A stretch of DNA of 64,000 nt from Victivallales bacterium (lineage in GTDB: Bacteria > Verrucomicrobiota > Lentisphaeria > Oligosphaerales > Oligosphaeraceae): assembly GCA_017535315.1 (NCBI GenBank), contig JAFXUD010000003.1, forward strand, positions 87,114 through 151,113, written 5' to 3'. The notes under the pieces were generated by a model that searched no databases, was not told the origin of the DNA, and worked only from the letters and a program-made list of their open reading frames with translations. This document shows, piece by piece, positions 50,962-60,077 of the stretch. Both the position numbers and the translations under genes were made by a program. How positions within the stretch are numbered: the first letter of the stretch is position 1; the number at the start of each line of letters is the position of its first letter.

Positions 50962-51867
50962 ATTCATGGCTTGTTGTGGCATTTTAGTGGTGGAAGAGGC
51001 GGGGGGCAGTTCAAGGGTGATTCTGCCCATTTTCTTGTCGCGGAAATCTTTTATGAAGGAGATGGCGGCGCGTTCTGTGTCAAGTAGGTTGCCTGAGCGT
51101 TTGAAGCCGCGTTTTGTGGCGATGGCACTGAGGAGCTCGTCGCCTGTTTCGGGGGCATTTTTGAGGCCGTAGTCGCTCCAGTTGATTGGAATCCCCTTGG
51201 TCTCCAAGGACCACGCAAGGTAATCGGCAATGAGTTCACGCGAAATGACCTCTTCGTTGAAGATGCCGAGGAGGGCAAGAAGCAGTTCATGCTTTTTGCT
51301 TTTGATTTTGGGCCAGAGGATGCCAGGCGTATCCAGAAGCTCGATGTTGTCTTCCAGCGGAATCCACTGGTTGGTACGGGTGACGCCAGGCTTGGGGCCG
51401 ACCTGTGCGCGGTTCTTCTCGAAGAGGTGGTTGACCAAGGTCGATTTGCCGACATTGGGCACACCTGCAATGATGACGCGGACAGGGCGCAGAAGAGGGC
51501 GGGTCGCTCCGCGTGAGGCGCGGGCATTCATCACGATTTGTCTCCAGAGTTGCGGAAGATGTTTTACATTCTGCGTACGCCTGGAATCCAGAAAGTGAAT
51601 CTGGAGACCGTTGTCTGCGCAGTATTGTTCCCAGGCGTGATTGGCGGCGGGGGAGGCGAGGTCGGCCTTGTTCGCGACAATCTGGAAAGGTTTGCCGTCC
51701 AAAATGTTGCGAAGATCTGGATTTCGCGTGGCCATGGGGGCCCTTGCATCGACCAGCTCAATGGCCATGTCAACCAGTTTCAAGGCATCGGACATCTGTT
51801 TCCCTGCCTTGAACATGTGGCCAGGAAACCATCCTGAAAGCTGGTATTTTTCAAAATCGTCTTGCAT
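50956..51867 (-). CDS. ylqF: Ribosome biogenesis GTPase YlqF/RbgA
   Basis: A 303-residue circularly permuted GTPase: G4 (ANKADL) comes before G1 (GVPNVGKSTLVNHL), followed by G3 (LLDTPGILWPK), as in the YlqF/RbgA family needed for maturation of the large ribosomal subunit. The N-terminal WFPGHMFKAGKQM is the family signature. The start overlaps the stop of the upstream gene by one base. Confidence 0.93.
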   Translation of the reverse strand: MQDDFEKYQLSGWFPGHMFKAGKQMSDALKLVDMAIELVDARAPMATRNPDLRNILDGKPFQIVANKADLASPAANHAWEQYCADNGLQIHFLDSRRTQNVKHLPQLWRQIVMNARASRGATRPLLRPVRVIIAGVPNVGKSTLVNHLFEKNRAQVGPKPGVTRTNQWIPLEDNIELLDTPGILWPKIKSKKHELLLALLGIFNEEVISRELIADYLAWSLETKGIPINWSDYGLKNAPETGDELLSAIATKRGFKRSGNLLDTERAAISFIKDFRDKKMGRITLELPPASSTTKMPQQAMNN

Positions 51868-53003
51868 TACTTGTCGTAGATGAAGCCATTGGGAAGGGAG
51901 ATGTATTTGAGCGACGGCAGTTCAACGAGGGGGGCGGGGAACTGGAAGTCAAGGGACCAGCCTTCGCCAAGGCAGTTCTTCGCCCAGGCCGCGAAGGTCA
52001 GCAGCGCCTGATGGTCCCAGTGGAGAGTGGGATTGTGTTTCGCGCAGTGAGATGCCTCCTTGCAGCAGGAGGGCGAGAATCCGCTGAACACCACGCTGCC
52101 CTCCGATGAGAGGGAGGCAAGCTGGCGGGTAAAGCGCTTCAACCTGCTCAGAAGAGTGTCGCTTTCCATGCAGGTGTAGGGAATGGGTGAAAGGTCTATT
52201 GCATAGCTGTTGGTACCGCTTGACAGCCCGCTAAGCTGCAGGCCATTGTCGTCAAACGAAAGGGGGATGGCTTCGCCTTGCATCTTTGCACGGAGGGTGT
52301 ATTTGTCCATGTCAGGGGTGGACCATGCAAGGGTTGCCATAAACCTGTATTCTCTTGCCTGTGGGGTCGGGGCCTCTTCCTTTTCACTGGGGGCGACCGA
52401 GAGGTCTGAGACCTGGCGGAGTATCTGGATGTTGTCTTCCGCGACCTTGATGCTCAACGGGATGGAGTTTGTAAGCCCCAGACCGAAATCCCAGCGCCAG
52501 AGGTCGAAGCCATACGAGTACTCGGCGCGCACACCGTCTTCACGCTCGAAAACCAGGGCGAGGGGCGGATTCTCCTGCCAGGTGAGATTTTGGCCAGGCG
52601 CAAGTTCCTGCCAGGTCGCCTTGCCATCTCGCTTCAGCGTCAGGAGGCGAAGCCATTTGCCGTTCAGCGTGGCGTTTCCAATCTGGACTGGGTCTTTGGG
52701 GGCGGTAGCTTTGGGCCAGCCGAGGTCCCAGGTGACGCGCATGGCATTGGCAGCGTAGCGGCTTATCTGGCGGATGCTTTGCCCAGTGGGATAGCTCCCC
52801 TCGCTCTCGAAGATGGACTGGCCTGCCTTGTGGTAAACACGGCCGTTTTTCGAGTGGAGCAGGTTGTCGGGCACGCTGTCAATGGAGCAGCAGAAGTCCG
52901 AGAGGATATCGAGGTCGGAGGCGATTTTCCGCGGTCCGCCGCAGCGTCCCTTTGAATGGATGGCCTTCCAGAGTTTGTTTGTGTCTTCAATTTCAAGTGG
53001 CAT
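51867..53003 (-). CDS. Conserved-looking protein of unknown function (378 aa)
   Basis: I do not recognise this family. The protein is soluble, with no signal or membrane helix. A cysteine-containing region near residue 305 (SGFSPSCCKEASHCAKH) could hold a metal. Most of the sequence looks beta-rich with regular WD/F..D spacing (RWDFGLGLTNSIPLS, EYRFMATLAWSTPDMD). It is in a tight - strand operon between a Minf_1886 gene (7 bases away) and ylqF (1-base overlap), so a housekeeping or ribosome-related role is possible by association only. Confidence 0.7.
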   Translation of the reverse strand: MPLEIEDTNKLWKAIHSKGRCGGPRKIASDLDILSDFCCSIDSVPDNLLHSKNGRVYHKAGQSIFESEGSYPTGQSIRQISRYAANAMRVTWDLGWPKATAPKDPVQIGNATLNGKWLRLLTLKRDGKATWQELAPGQNLTWQENPPLALVFEREDGVRAEYSYGFDLWRWDFGLGLTNSIPLSIKVAEDNIQILRQVSDLSVAPSEKEEAPTPQAREYRFMATLAWSTPDMDKYTLRAKMQGEAIPLSFDDNGLQLSGLSSGTNSYAIDLSPIPYTCMESDTLLSRLKRFTRQLASLSSEGSVVFSGFSPSCCKEASHCAKHNPTLHWDHQALLTFAAWAKNCLGEGWSLDFQFPAPLVELPSLKYISLPNGFIYDK

Positions 53004-53010
53004 AGGGCAA

Positions 53011-53424
53011 TTATCGTGCTACGGGTTGGATGTCAGGGTAGGGCGGTTCGGCGGTGAATGGTTTGTTCAAGAAATCATGGAGCGGGAAGAGATTGTTGAA
53101 GTCTTCGATGGTGTCACCTTCGTTCAAGGCCAGCAGGTTTGCATCGACCAGTTCATAGACGATTTTGCCGAAGTCGTCCGTGGAGTGGATGTCCCATTTG
53201 AGCAGAAGATGGGAGGCGAACGGGCCGAAGCCGTCCCGCACTATTTCCGCCATTGTTTGCGACAGTTCAAGGGCCCCGATGGGCTCCAGGCGTGTTTTCT
53301 TGTGCGCGAGGAGGCATTTGTTCAAGGCGTCGAACACCAGCAAATAGGCGGCCACGGGGAATGAACCTGTCGTGGAGGCAAGTTGCTCGATGCGTTGTTT
53401 AATCTCTTTGTCGGGATTGCTCAT
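53011..53424 (-). CDS. Minf_1886 family protein
   Basis: A 137-residue protein matching the PVC-typical Minf_1886 family: AYLLVFDALNKCL at the start, then EIVRDGFGPFASHLLLKWDI, HSTDDFGKIVYELVDANLL and EDFNNLFPLHDF. The family has no known function and is almost restricted to Verrucomicrobia, Lentisphaerae and Planctomycetes, which supports the taxonomic reading. The start overlaps the HIT gene stop by 4 bp. Confidence 0.8.
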   Translation of the reverse strand: MSNPDKEIKQRIEQLASTTGSFPVAAYLLVFDALNKCLLAHKKTRLEPIGALELSQTMAEIVRDGFGPFASHLLLKWDIHSTDDFGKIVYELVDANLLALNEGDTIEDFNNLFPLHDFLNKPFTAEPPYPDIQPVAR

Positions 53425-53849
53425 TTATTCAGGACAGCCTTGACCTTGTCAGCTAGGGCGTTCATTTCCGCGAAATCACCGTACTTTTTGGTGGAGGCGG
53501 TGATTTGGACATCGTCGTCGGCAAAGCGTGGCAGGACGTGGAAATGGACATGGGGGACGGTCTGCCCAGCGACGCGCCCATTGTTCTGGAAGATGTTGAA
53601 TCCCTCCGCTCCAGTGGCGCGCATCAGGGCCGCGCCGATTTTCGGGGCGACGGTGATGATGGCCTTGAGGTATTCAGGGTCGATGGCGGTGGAGCTGTGC
53701 TGGTGCTCCTTCGGGACGATGACCGTGTGGCCTGGATTGAAGGGCGCGATGTCCAGGAAGGCCAGCACCATATCGTCTTCGTAGATTTTCGTGCAGGGTA
53801 TTTCGCCTTTCAGGATGCGACAGAAAACGCAGTCGTCGGCTAATGGCAT
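53421..53849 (-). CDS. HIT-family (HinT-like) nucleotide-binding protein
   Basis: A 142-residue histidine-triad protein: CVFCRILKGEIPC (zinc-type cysteines), YEDDMVLAFLDIAPFNPGHT, VIVPKEH, and the active-site triad VPHVHFHVLPRF. HIT proteins hydrolyse purine nucleoside phosphoramidates. It is the first gene of the operon with Minf_1886, the unknown gene and ylqF, and has AAAAGGAG just upstream. Confidence 0.92.
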   Translation of the reverse strand: MPLADDCVFCRILKGEIPCTKIYEDDMVLAFLDIAPFNPGHTVIVPKEHQHSSTAIDPEYLKAIITVAPKIGAALMRATGAEGFNIFQNNGRVAGQTVPHVHFHVLPRFADDDVQITASTKKYGDFAEMNALADKVKAVLNK

Positions 53850-53906
53850 GGTATGTTCTCCTTTTTGAAATTACCTTGTGATGTCAGTCCGTAAAATACG
53901 TTAAAT

Positions 53907-53935
53907 AATATAGTGTGCTTTTCCCTGAATGGCAA
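53907..53935 (-). promoter_or_regulatory. Sigma70-type promoter of the HIT-ylqF operon
   Basis: On the - strand TTGCCA (53935-53930), 17 bp, TATATT (53912-53907), about 60 bases ahead of the HIT start. A TTTTGAAATTACC half-motif lies at 53863-53875, in the leader. Confidence 0.65.
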
Positions 53936-54039
53936 ATCCCTTGCATAATATGGAATGAAAGGAAAAAATATCGCACGCCAAAGAAAAACTTACAATATGC
54001 GTTATATTTACTATAGCAAAAGAAATTGTTCCATAGTTG

Positions 54040-54234
54040 AACTATTCAGAAGGGCAAGCCGCGTAGCGGCGGCAAGAACATAGCCGTGGGTGAAGCGAGC
54101 GCCTAACGGCGCGAGCAAAACCCACGGGTAGGCGATACCTCTCATTCCTTTGCGCCGTGCCGCGTAGCGCAGCGGAGCGGCAAGGCGCAGAAAATCTGGC
54201 AATCGGTGTCTATTTGCTTCCCTTCTGAATAGTT
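54040..54234. mobile_element. Family-1 element, copy D, with perfect 15-bp terminal inverted repeats
   Basis: AACTATTCAGAAGGG (54040-54054) is perfectly inverted at 54220-54234, giving a 195-bp unit. The interior shares family-1 modules (AAGCCGCGTAGCGGCGGCAA, CATAGCCGTGGGTG, AAAACCCACGG, CCGTGCCGCGTAGC, GCGGCAAGGCGCAG) but the termini differ from those of copies A and B. No obvious target duplication. It sits just upstream of the malic enzyme gene. Confidence 0.8.
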
Positions 54235-54262
54235 ACCCAGCAGTTAAGGATTACCACAAACG

Positions 54263-55606
54263 ATGACAGACAAAAAAGCGATTTTGAAAGAGAAGAGCCT
54301 GGCTTACCACAAGGGACCTGTGGCAGGGAAAATACATGTTGTCTCCAGCAAGCCCTGCGAAACGCAGGATGAGCTTTCATTGGCCTATACGCCAGGCGTG
54401 GCGGAGCCTTGCCTGGAGATCAAGGCGCACCCCGAGGATGTCTATGCATACACGGGCAAGGGAAACATGGTGGCGGTCGTCAGCGACGGCACGGCGGTTC
54501 TCGGCCTTGGAAACATCGGCCCTGCGGCTGGGTTGCCCGTTATGGAAGGCAAGGCTGTCCTCTTCAAGCGTTTCGCTGATATCGACGCCGTGCCGCTTTG
54601 CCTGGGTGGGATGCTTGGTCCCAATGGAAAGACCGATGCGGACAGACTTATCGATGTTGTTGCGACCATCGAACCGACCTTTGGCGGCATCAACCTGGAG
54701 GACATCGGCGGTCCTGCCTGCTTCAAGGTGGAACGCGCCCTGAAGAAGAAGATGGGCATCCCCGTCTTCCATGACGACCAGCACGGCACGGCCATCATTT
54801 CGCTGGCCGCCCTTCTGAACGCCGCCAAAATCAAGGGATGCCGCCTGGAGGATATGAAGGTGGTCGTCAATGGCGCGGGGGCCGCTGGCCTTGCCTGCGC
54901 TCTCTTCTACATTTCCGCAGGCATCCGCAAGGAGAACCTGGTCATCTGCGACAGCAAGGGGGTCATCTACAAGGGGCGCCCCGTGGGCATGACGGAGTTC
55001 AACGAGCCACTGGCCACCGAACGCAACTGCCGCACGCTGGCAGAGGCACTGGTCGGGGCAGATGTCTTTCTCGGCTGCTCCATCGGCAATTGCGTCACCC
55101 CAGAGATGGTGCGCACGATGGCGCCGCAGCCAATCATATTCGCGATGGCGAATCCTGTGCCAGAAATCGATCCAGGCGAAGCCCTTGCGGCAGGCGCGCT
55201 GCTGGTCGGGACTGGACGGACGGACTACCCGAACCAGATCAACAACGTCCTTGGTTTCCCTGGCATCTTCCGCGGGGCTCTGGACGTTCGCGCCAGGGAC
55301 ATCAACGAAGAGATGAAACTGGGTGCCGCGCATGCGCTGGCGGAACTGGCGCAGACCGCCATTCCGCCAGAGGTCAAAGCCGTGCTGACGGCGGCCTATC
55401 CAGGCGATGCGGCAAAGGGAATGTTCGAGGGTGAGAACCCGCTTTCCGCCAGCTACGTCATTCCCAAGCCGTTTGACCCGCGTGTGGTGCCGCATGTGGC
55501 ACGCTATGTGGCGGAGGCCGCCATGGCCTCGGGAGTGGCGGGGACGGTGATCACCGACCTGGATGCCTACGAAAAGGCGGTTGCGCAGCGTATTGCGAGG
55601 AGATAG
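54263..55606 (+). CDS. NAD(P)-dependent malic enzyme (short form)
   Basis: A 447-residue enzyme decarboxylating malate to pyruvate. The catalytic Tyr is in SLAYTPGVAEPC, the catalytic Lys in AVLFKRFADIDAVP, and the metal-binding acidic residues in IPVFHDDQHGTAI. The Rossmann motif is VVVNGAGAAGLACAL. The phosphotransacetylase domain of the long MaeB form is absent. A mobile element lies directly upstream, so its promoter may lie in or before that element. Confidence 0.93.
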   Translation: MTDKKAILKEKSLAYHKGPVAGKIHVVSSKPCETQDELSLAYTPGVAEPCLEIKAHPEDVYAYTGKGNMVAVVSDGTAVLGLGNIGPAAGLPVMEGKAVLFKRFADIDAVPLCLGGMLGPNGKTDADRLIDVVATIEPTFGGINLEDIGGPACFKVERALKKKMGIPVFHDDQHGTAIISLAALLNAAKIKGCRLEDMKVVVNGAGAAGLACALFYISAGIRKENLVICDSKGVIYKGRPVGMTEFNEPLATERNCRTLAEALVGADVFLGCSIGNCVTPEMVRTMAPQPIIFAMANPVPEIDPGEALAAGALLVGTGRTDYPNQINNVLGFPGIFRGALDVRARDINEEMKLGAAHALAELAQTAIPPEVKAVLTAAYPGDAAKGMFEGENPLSASYVIPKPFDPRVVPHVARYVAEAAMASGVAGTVITDLDAYEKAVAQRIARR

Positions 55607-55675
55607 CCGAATATTGCGAGGTGATTTCAATCGCCTCTAGCGAGAACAACACTGTTTTGCATGGGAGAAAAAGTG

Positions 55676-56527
55676 ATGATGAGAAAGAGAGTGATGGCCG
55701 CGAGCCTTGCGTTGTTTATGCTGTTCTGCCTGTTGCCCAACAAACTCTGCGCACAGGAGGCCGCTCCCAAGACAACGCCCACGATGGTGGTCTCCGCGCC
55801 GCCGACCGCCCCTGCGATTGCTGCTCCTGATGCGAAAAAGCAGGAGGCTCCCGCTGCAACGGAGGCTTCTCCGAAAACCGAGGAGGCTTCCATCACCTTG
55901 AGGGACATTTTCATCAAGGGCGGCTGGATCATGGTCGTCATCGCAGGACTCTCGTTCCTGGCGATCGCCCTGACAATCTTCTACCTGCTGACCATCCGCA
56001 GAGGACTTCTTTTCCCCGACAGTTTCCTGATGGATGCACGGGACGCCGCCGAGAACAACGACATTGAAGCCCTGAAGGACATCTGCATGGACTGCCCTGC
56101 ACCTGCGGCGCGAATCGTCGCCGCCTCCCTGGACCAAATCGTCCCTGGGCAGGCGATTGACTACAACCGCCTGCGGGATGCCATGGAGGACGAGGGCGGG
56201 CGTCAGGCCAGCGCCCTCTGGCAGCGGCTTCAGTACTTGATGGACATCGCGGTCATCTCCCCGATGGTGGGACTGCTGGGAACCGTCTGGGGCATGATGA
56301 TTTCCTTCGGCGGCATCGAGAACAGCGCGGAGTTCGCCAAGAAGGCGGAGACGCTGGCAAGCGGTATATCGCAGGCGATGTACACCACCTTTGGCGGTCT
56401 GATTGTCGGCATCTTTGCCATGGCATTGTACGACATTCTCCGTGGTCGCCTGAACAAGCTCATTGGCGAGATGGAAAGCGCTTGCGGCTCTGTTTTGAAG
56501 CGTCTGGCGTCCACAAAGAAGGCCTAG
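55676..56527 (+). CDS. ExbB/TolQ/MotA-family proton channel protein
   Basis: A 283-residue protein with a cleavable-type signal (to about residue 27, LLPNKLCAQ), an Ala/Pro-rich linker, a first helix (GWIMVVIAGLSFLAIALTIF), a cytoplasmic loop, and the TolQ-type pair of helices (ISPMVGLLGTVWGMMISFGG and ISQAMYTTFGGLIVGIFAMA). The extra N-terminal signal plus linker is frequent in PVC ExbB proteins. ATG at 55676 is preferred (GGGAG 8 bases upstream); ATG at 55661 is possible. ExbD follows 24 bases later. Confidence 0.88.
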   Translation: MMRKRVMAASLALFMLFCLLPNKLCAQEAAPKTTPTMVVSAPPTAPAIAAPDAKKQEAPAATEASPKTEEASITLRDIFIKGGWIMVVIAGLSFLAIALTIFYLLTIRRGLLFPDSFLMDARDAAENNDIEALKDICMDCPAPAARIVAASLDQIVPGQAIDYNRLRDAMEDEGGRQASALWQRLQYLMDIAVISPMVGLLGTVWGMMISFGGIENSAEFAKKAETLASGISQAMYTTFGGLIVGIFAMALYDILRGRLNKLIGEMESACGSVLKRLASTKKA

Positions 56528-56551
56528 TTTGGACGGCGAGGAGGTTGTGCA

Positions 56552-56974
56552 ATGAATTTCAGAAAGAACATCCAGGAGACCTCTCCTGGCTTCCAGATGG
56601 CCCCGATGTTGGACATCGTCTTTATCCTGCTGGTGCATTTCATGGCGGCCACCCTCTATGCCAAGTGGGAGAACAAGCTGGACATCAATGTCCCGACCGC
56701 CGATGCGCAGGCATTCAAGCAACGTTCGCGTTCGGAGATTATCATCAACATCGACAAGGAGGGGGCGATTTTCATCAACAGCATCGAGATGTCCCCTGAA
56801 CGCCTTGAGGAGATTTTGACCAGAGTCCATTCTTCAAGCGCGGAGCAGCCCGTGATTATCCGCGCCGATGAGGAGACGCAGCATAAGCATGTGGTGAATG
56901 TGCTGGCCATCTGCGCCAGACATGACATCCACAATGTGGCATTTGCCATCATACGGACAGGAGCCAAACAATGA
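56552..56974 (+). CDS. ExbD/TolR-family protein
   Basis: A 140-residue protein with a single N-terminal helix containing the key aspartate (MAPMLDIVFILLVHFM) and a periplasmic domain ending VLAICARHDIHNVAFAII, as in ExbD/TolR. With ExbB it forms a proton-driven energiser of the outer membrane. The TPR gene overlaps its stop by 4 bp. Confidence 0.9.
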   Translation: MNFRKNIQETSPGFQMAPMLDIVFILLVHFMAATLYAKWENKLDINVPTADAQAFKQRSRSEIIINIDKEGAIFINSIEMSPERLEEILTRVHSSSAEQPVIIRADEETQHKHVVNVLAICARHDIHNVAFAIIRTGAKQ

Positions 56975-59343
56975 AAATGGCTCGTGCAATCCTGATTCTG
57001 TTGTTTGTCTCCGTGTGCCTTGGAGGACTTTTTGCCCAGAAGGCGATGGAGACGACTATGAAGAATCCCGACGAGCTCTACGAATATGCGGCGGGGCTTT
57101 ACTCCAGGAAGTTCTATGACATGGCCCTTGTGGAACAGAACAAGTTCCTCAACCTCTACCCCGATGACAAACGGGTCAAGGAAATCATGGTCATGAGAAT
57201 CAACACGCTGCGTTTTCTCGGAAAGGTTGACGAGATGGTTGCCATGATTCGGGAGTACAGCAAGACCAATCCCAATAGCAAGCACCTCGAAGGCATGTAC
57301 TATACGGCGGGCACCGTCCTTTTTAACGGCAAGAAGTATTCGGAGGCGGCGGAATTTCTCTCGAAACTTGATGGTGCCAAGGATCTCTCCATAAGGGAAA
57401 GCGCAGCCTATTTCCTGGCAAAATGCCTCTATGAATTGGGCGAGAAGGAGAAGTCGCTTGCACAGTTGAAGGCACTTGCGGACAAGGAGCTGGCAAAGGA
57501 GCATACCGACAGGGTGTTTGCCGCATACGAGTACGCAGAGGCGCTTTACCATAGCGGCCATGCGGAGGAATCCCTTGCCTACTATGGGCGTCTGGCGAAT
57601 GTGGCGGGATTGGATGCCGCCATGCTGGAGCAGGTGCTCTACAGGAGAGGCGTCATCTACTATCAGCTCGGCAAGAGCAAAGAGGCGTTGCAGGCCTTCG
57701 AGGCATATATCCTCCGATTCCCCGACGGCCCCAATGCGAAGACCGTGCGCAAATGCCGAATCGCCGTGATTTGGGACGGCAAAAGCAGCACGGCGGAGAA
57801 GACGCTTGAACTGGCTAAGGACTGGCGCCAGCGCTACCCCGATGCGGCGGATTGGGACATGGATGAGATTCTGGCATGTTCCCTGATGTTGACTGGCAAC
57901 TATGACGAGGCGATTCCCTATTTCGAGCGCCTCCATGTGAATCCCGCCGTCCCTGCCGACAGGCGTCGATATGCCTCCTTCAATCTGGTTTGCTGTCTGA
58001 TGAACGCAGGGCATTATGCGGATGCGGAGGCAAAGGCGGCCTCCTACTTGGCGGAGTACCCAAATACCTCCAATGTTGGCGATGTCCTGAACATCTATTC
58101 CCAGGTGCTCATAGAGCAGGGGAAGAACCAGGAGGCGGTGGAGGCGCTGAAAAAGGAGATGGCCTTTTTCAATGAAGACCAGGAACATTGGCGCAACACG
58201 GGCTATCGCCTGGTGAATGTCTATGCCAAGCTCGGGGATAATGTGTCTGCGGCGGCATTGCTGCGGGGCATGTCGAAACGTTTGCCTGGCGAGGAGAAAT
58301 GGTATTCGCTGATGCGTGCGGCAGGATTTGAGCTGAAAGCAGGACGGACGGCTGAATCAAAGGCGGATTTCATCGTGATAGCCGAGAGCAAGGAGTTTCC
58401 TTCCATTGCGAGGGAGGCGATGAGAAGCCTTCTGCAATTCGCCCTAAACGAGAAGGATTTTCCGTCGGTTTTGATATGGGTCGAGAAGCTGCTCCAGGGG
58501 GCGCCCGATGCGGAGAGGGGAAGCCTGCTCTATTTGCGGGCGAGCACGCTGTACAATATGAACGAGATGGAGATGGCGGAAAAGCAACTGCAGGACATTT
58601 TGGGGATGCAAGGCATTTCAGAAAAGGAGCAGTTGAACGCGAAGGTGCTTCTGACCTCCATTTATTTCTTCAGGCAGGAGTATGCCAAAGCCATCCCGCT
58701 GCTGGATTCGATATTCCAGCATGAGCATCTTGATGATTTGCTCAGCATGGGGTTCCTCAATCTTGCGGGGGAGGCATACATCTCCGTACGCAACTGGGAG
58801 GCTGCCGAGGGGGCCTTCAAGCGGATTTTGGAAAGCACGGAGGCCACGCCAGAGGAACGCATGCGGGTCAAGAGCAAGATTGCCCGCTGCATCCGAAATA
58901 TAGCGGGCAGGCTCCCCGAGGCGGAAAAACTCTTCAATGAGGTGCTTCAGAATCTCGATGGCAATGTCAAGCTCCAGGAGAGCATCTCCTTTTCTGAGGT
59001 GCTTTCCATGCTCGCGGAGGTGGAGCTGGAACTGAAAAAATACGATTTTGCAGCAATCCATGCGGAACGCGCCTTGTACAAGGCCGATGACGACCATATT
59101 CACGCGCGTTCCCTCTATGTCCTGGCACAAGTGAAGCTCGTTGCAAAGGATTTTGAGGCCGCAAACCGCTATGCGACCCAGTGCTTCATCCTGATGGACG
59201 ATGAGGTGTATAGCCCCATGGCCATGTCCATCTCCGCAAAGGCGTTCAAGGGGCTTGGCCAGGACGACAGGGCACGCCAGGTACTTTATGAGCTGGGTAG
59301 CAAGTATCCTAAATGGCTTGCCCAGCATCCAGAAGCCAAGTAG
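56971..59343 (+). CDS. Tetratricopeptide repeat protein (exported)
   Basis: A 790-residue protein with a signal peptide (ILILLFVSVCLGGLFAQ) and some 18 degenerate TPR-type helical pairs along its whole length (for example YYQLGKSKEALQAFEAYILR, ADAEAKAASYLAEYP, AFKRILESTEATPEE, LGQDDRARQVLYELGSKYP). TPR solenoids bind other proteins. The 4-bp overlap with exbD indicates translational coupling, so it is a likely periplasmic partner of the ExbBD complex, perhaps playing the part of TolB/CpoB. Confidence 0.85.
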   Translation: MKMARAILILLFVSVCLGGLFAQKAMETTMKNPDELYEYAAGLYSRKFYDMALVEQNKFLNLYPDDKRVKEIMVMRINTLRFLGKVDEMVAMIREYSKTNPNSKHLEGMYYTAGTVLFNGKKYSEAAEFLSKLDGAKDLSIRESAAYFLAKCLYELGEKEKSLAQLKALADKELAKEHTDRVFAAYEYAEALYHSGHAEESLAYYGRLANVAGLDAAMLEQVLYRRGVIYYQLGKSKEALQAFEAYILRFPDGPNAKTVRKCRIAVIWDGKSSTAEKTLELAKDWRQRYPDAADWDMDEILACSLMLTGNYDEAIPYFERLHVNPAVPADRRRYASFNLVCCLMNAGHYADAEAKAASYLAEYPNTSNVGDVLNIYSQVLIEQGKNQEAVEALKKEMAFFNEDQEHWRNTGYRLVNVYAKLGDNVSAAALLRGMSKRLPGEEKWYSLMRAAGFELKAGRTAESKADFIVIAESKEFPSIAREAMRSLLQFALNEKDFPSVLIWVEKLLQGAPDAERGSLLYLRASTLYNMNEMEMAEKQLQDILGMQGISEKEQLNAKVLLTSIYFFRQEYAKAIPLLDSIFQHEHLDDLLSMGFLNLAGEAYISVRNWEAAEGAFKRILESTEATPEERMRVKSKIARCIRNIAGRLPEAEKLFNEVLQNLDGNVKLQESISFSEVLSMLAEVELELKKYDFAAIHAERALYKADDDHIHARSLYVLAQVKLVAKDFEAANRYATQCFILMDDEVYSPMAMSISAKAFKGLGQDDRARQVLYELGSKYPKWLAQHPEAK

Positions 59344-59362
59344 GGGCTAGGACGGAAAAATT

Positions 59363-59390
59363 TCCCAAGTCCCACGTCCCAAGTCCCACG
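59363..59390. repeat. TCCCAAG/TCCCACG heptamer pair repeats
   Basis: Four 7-mers, TCCCAAG and TCCCACG alternating twice, in the gap after the TPR gene: a further variant of the heptamer arrays. Confidence 0.6.
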
Positions 59391-59447
59391 ACCCCATGCC
59401 AATTACGCCAAAAACAGCGGATTTCGCAAAACATTTGCCCAAAGGGA

Positions 59448-59475
59448 TTGACTTTTTTTGCTATTATATTATGTT
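59448..59475 (+). promoter_or_regulatory. Sigma70-type promoter of the FHA gene
   Basis: TTGACT (59448-59453), 16 bp, TATGTT (59470-59475), about 65 bases before the FHA start codon; the region to 59540 is very AT-rich. Confidence 0.55.
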
Positions 59476-59540
59476 AAAGTGGCTTTTTATATAGATACTA
59501 ACACAAAAATATAACAATAAACCTAAAATGGCAGGCTAAA

Positions 59541-60077
59541 ATGTCAAACATCAAAATCACTATTTTGTCGGACAAGATGCATGGCACCTCGTACGTGCTG
59601 ACCAATGACAGCTATACGGTAGGTCGCTCGGATACGGCTGATATCTGCATCCCAGAACCGACCATCAGCGGTCATCACTGCACTTTCATCAAGGATGAGG
59701 ACGGCAACTACTTCCTGAAGGATGAGGGCAGTACCAACGGCACCCGCATCAATGGCGAAAAGCTGGAGGAGACGGATGATCCTGTGAAGCTCAATAATGG
59801 CGACCTGCTTCAATTCGGTAATATAGAGGTGCTCTTCGAGAACACGGAGGCGCACAAGTCCGAAAGCCGCACCATGACGGTCATCAATCTGGATGATACG
59901 GGCGATGTCAGCCATACCTCTAATCTGAAATCCCTTGGGATCAAGAATTCCCCAAAACGCTCCCAGACCCTGCGTGACAACAGAATGCACAATGCTCTTT
60001 TCAAGGTCATTATCATACTGTTGATCCTGGCCATTCTGGTGGCTGGCGTCTATGTCGGATTGCAGATTTTCAAGTGA
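59541..60077 (+). CDS. FHA-domain membrane protein
   Basis: A 178-residue protein. Residues 5-100 are a forkhead-associated domain (TVGRSDTADICIPEPTISGH, then FLKDEGSTNGTRING and LNNGDLLQFGNIEVLF) with the Arg, Ser and His that bind phosphothreonine. A linker and one C-terminal transmembrane helix (LFKVIIILLILAILVAGVYV) anchor it with the FHA domain in the cytoplasm. It would read Ser/Thr phosphorylation; no kinase gene is in the window. Confidence 0.9.
   Translation: MSNIKITILSDKMHGTSYVLTNDSYTVGRSDTADICIPEPTISGHHCTFIKDEDGNYFLKDEGSTNGTRINGEKLEETDDPVKLNNGDLLQFGNIEVLFENTEAHKSESRTMTVINLDDTGDVSHTSNLKSLGIKNSPKRSQTLRDNRMHNALFKVIIILLILAILVAGVYVGLQIFK

Noticed and set aside
53880..54039. Possible tRNA or small RNA gene in the AT-rich gap.
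   Set aside because: No cloverleaf or conserved T-loop could be found; only a promoter for the - strand operon is supported.
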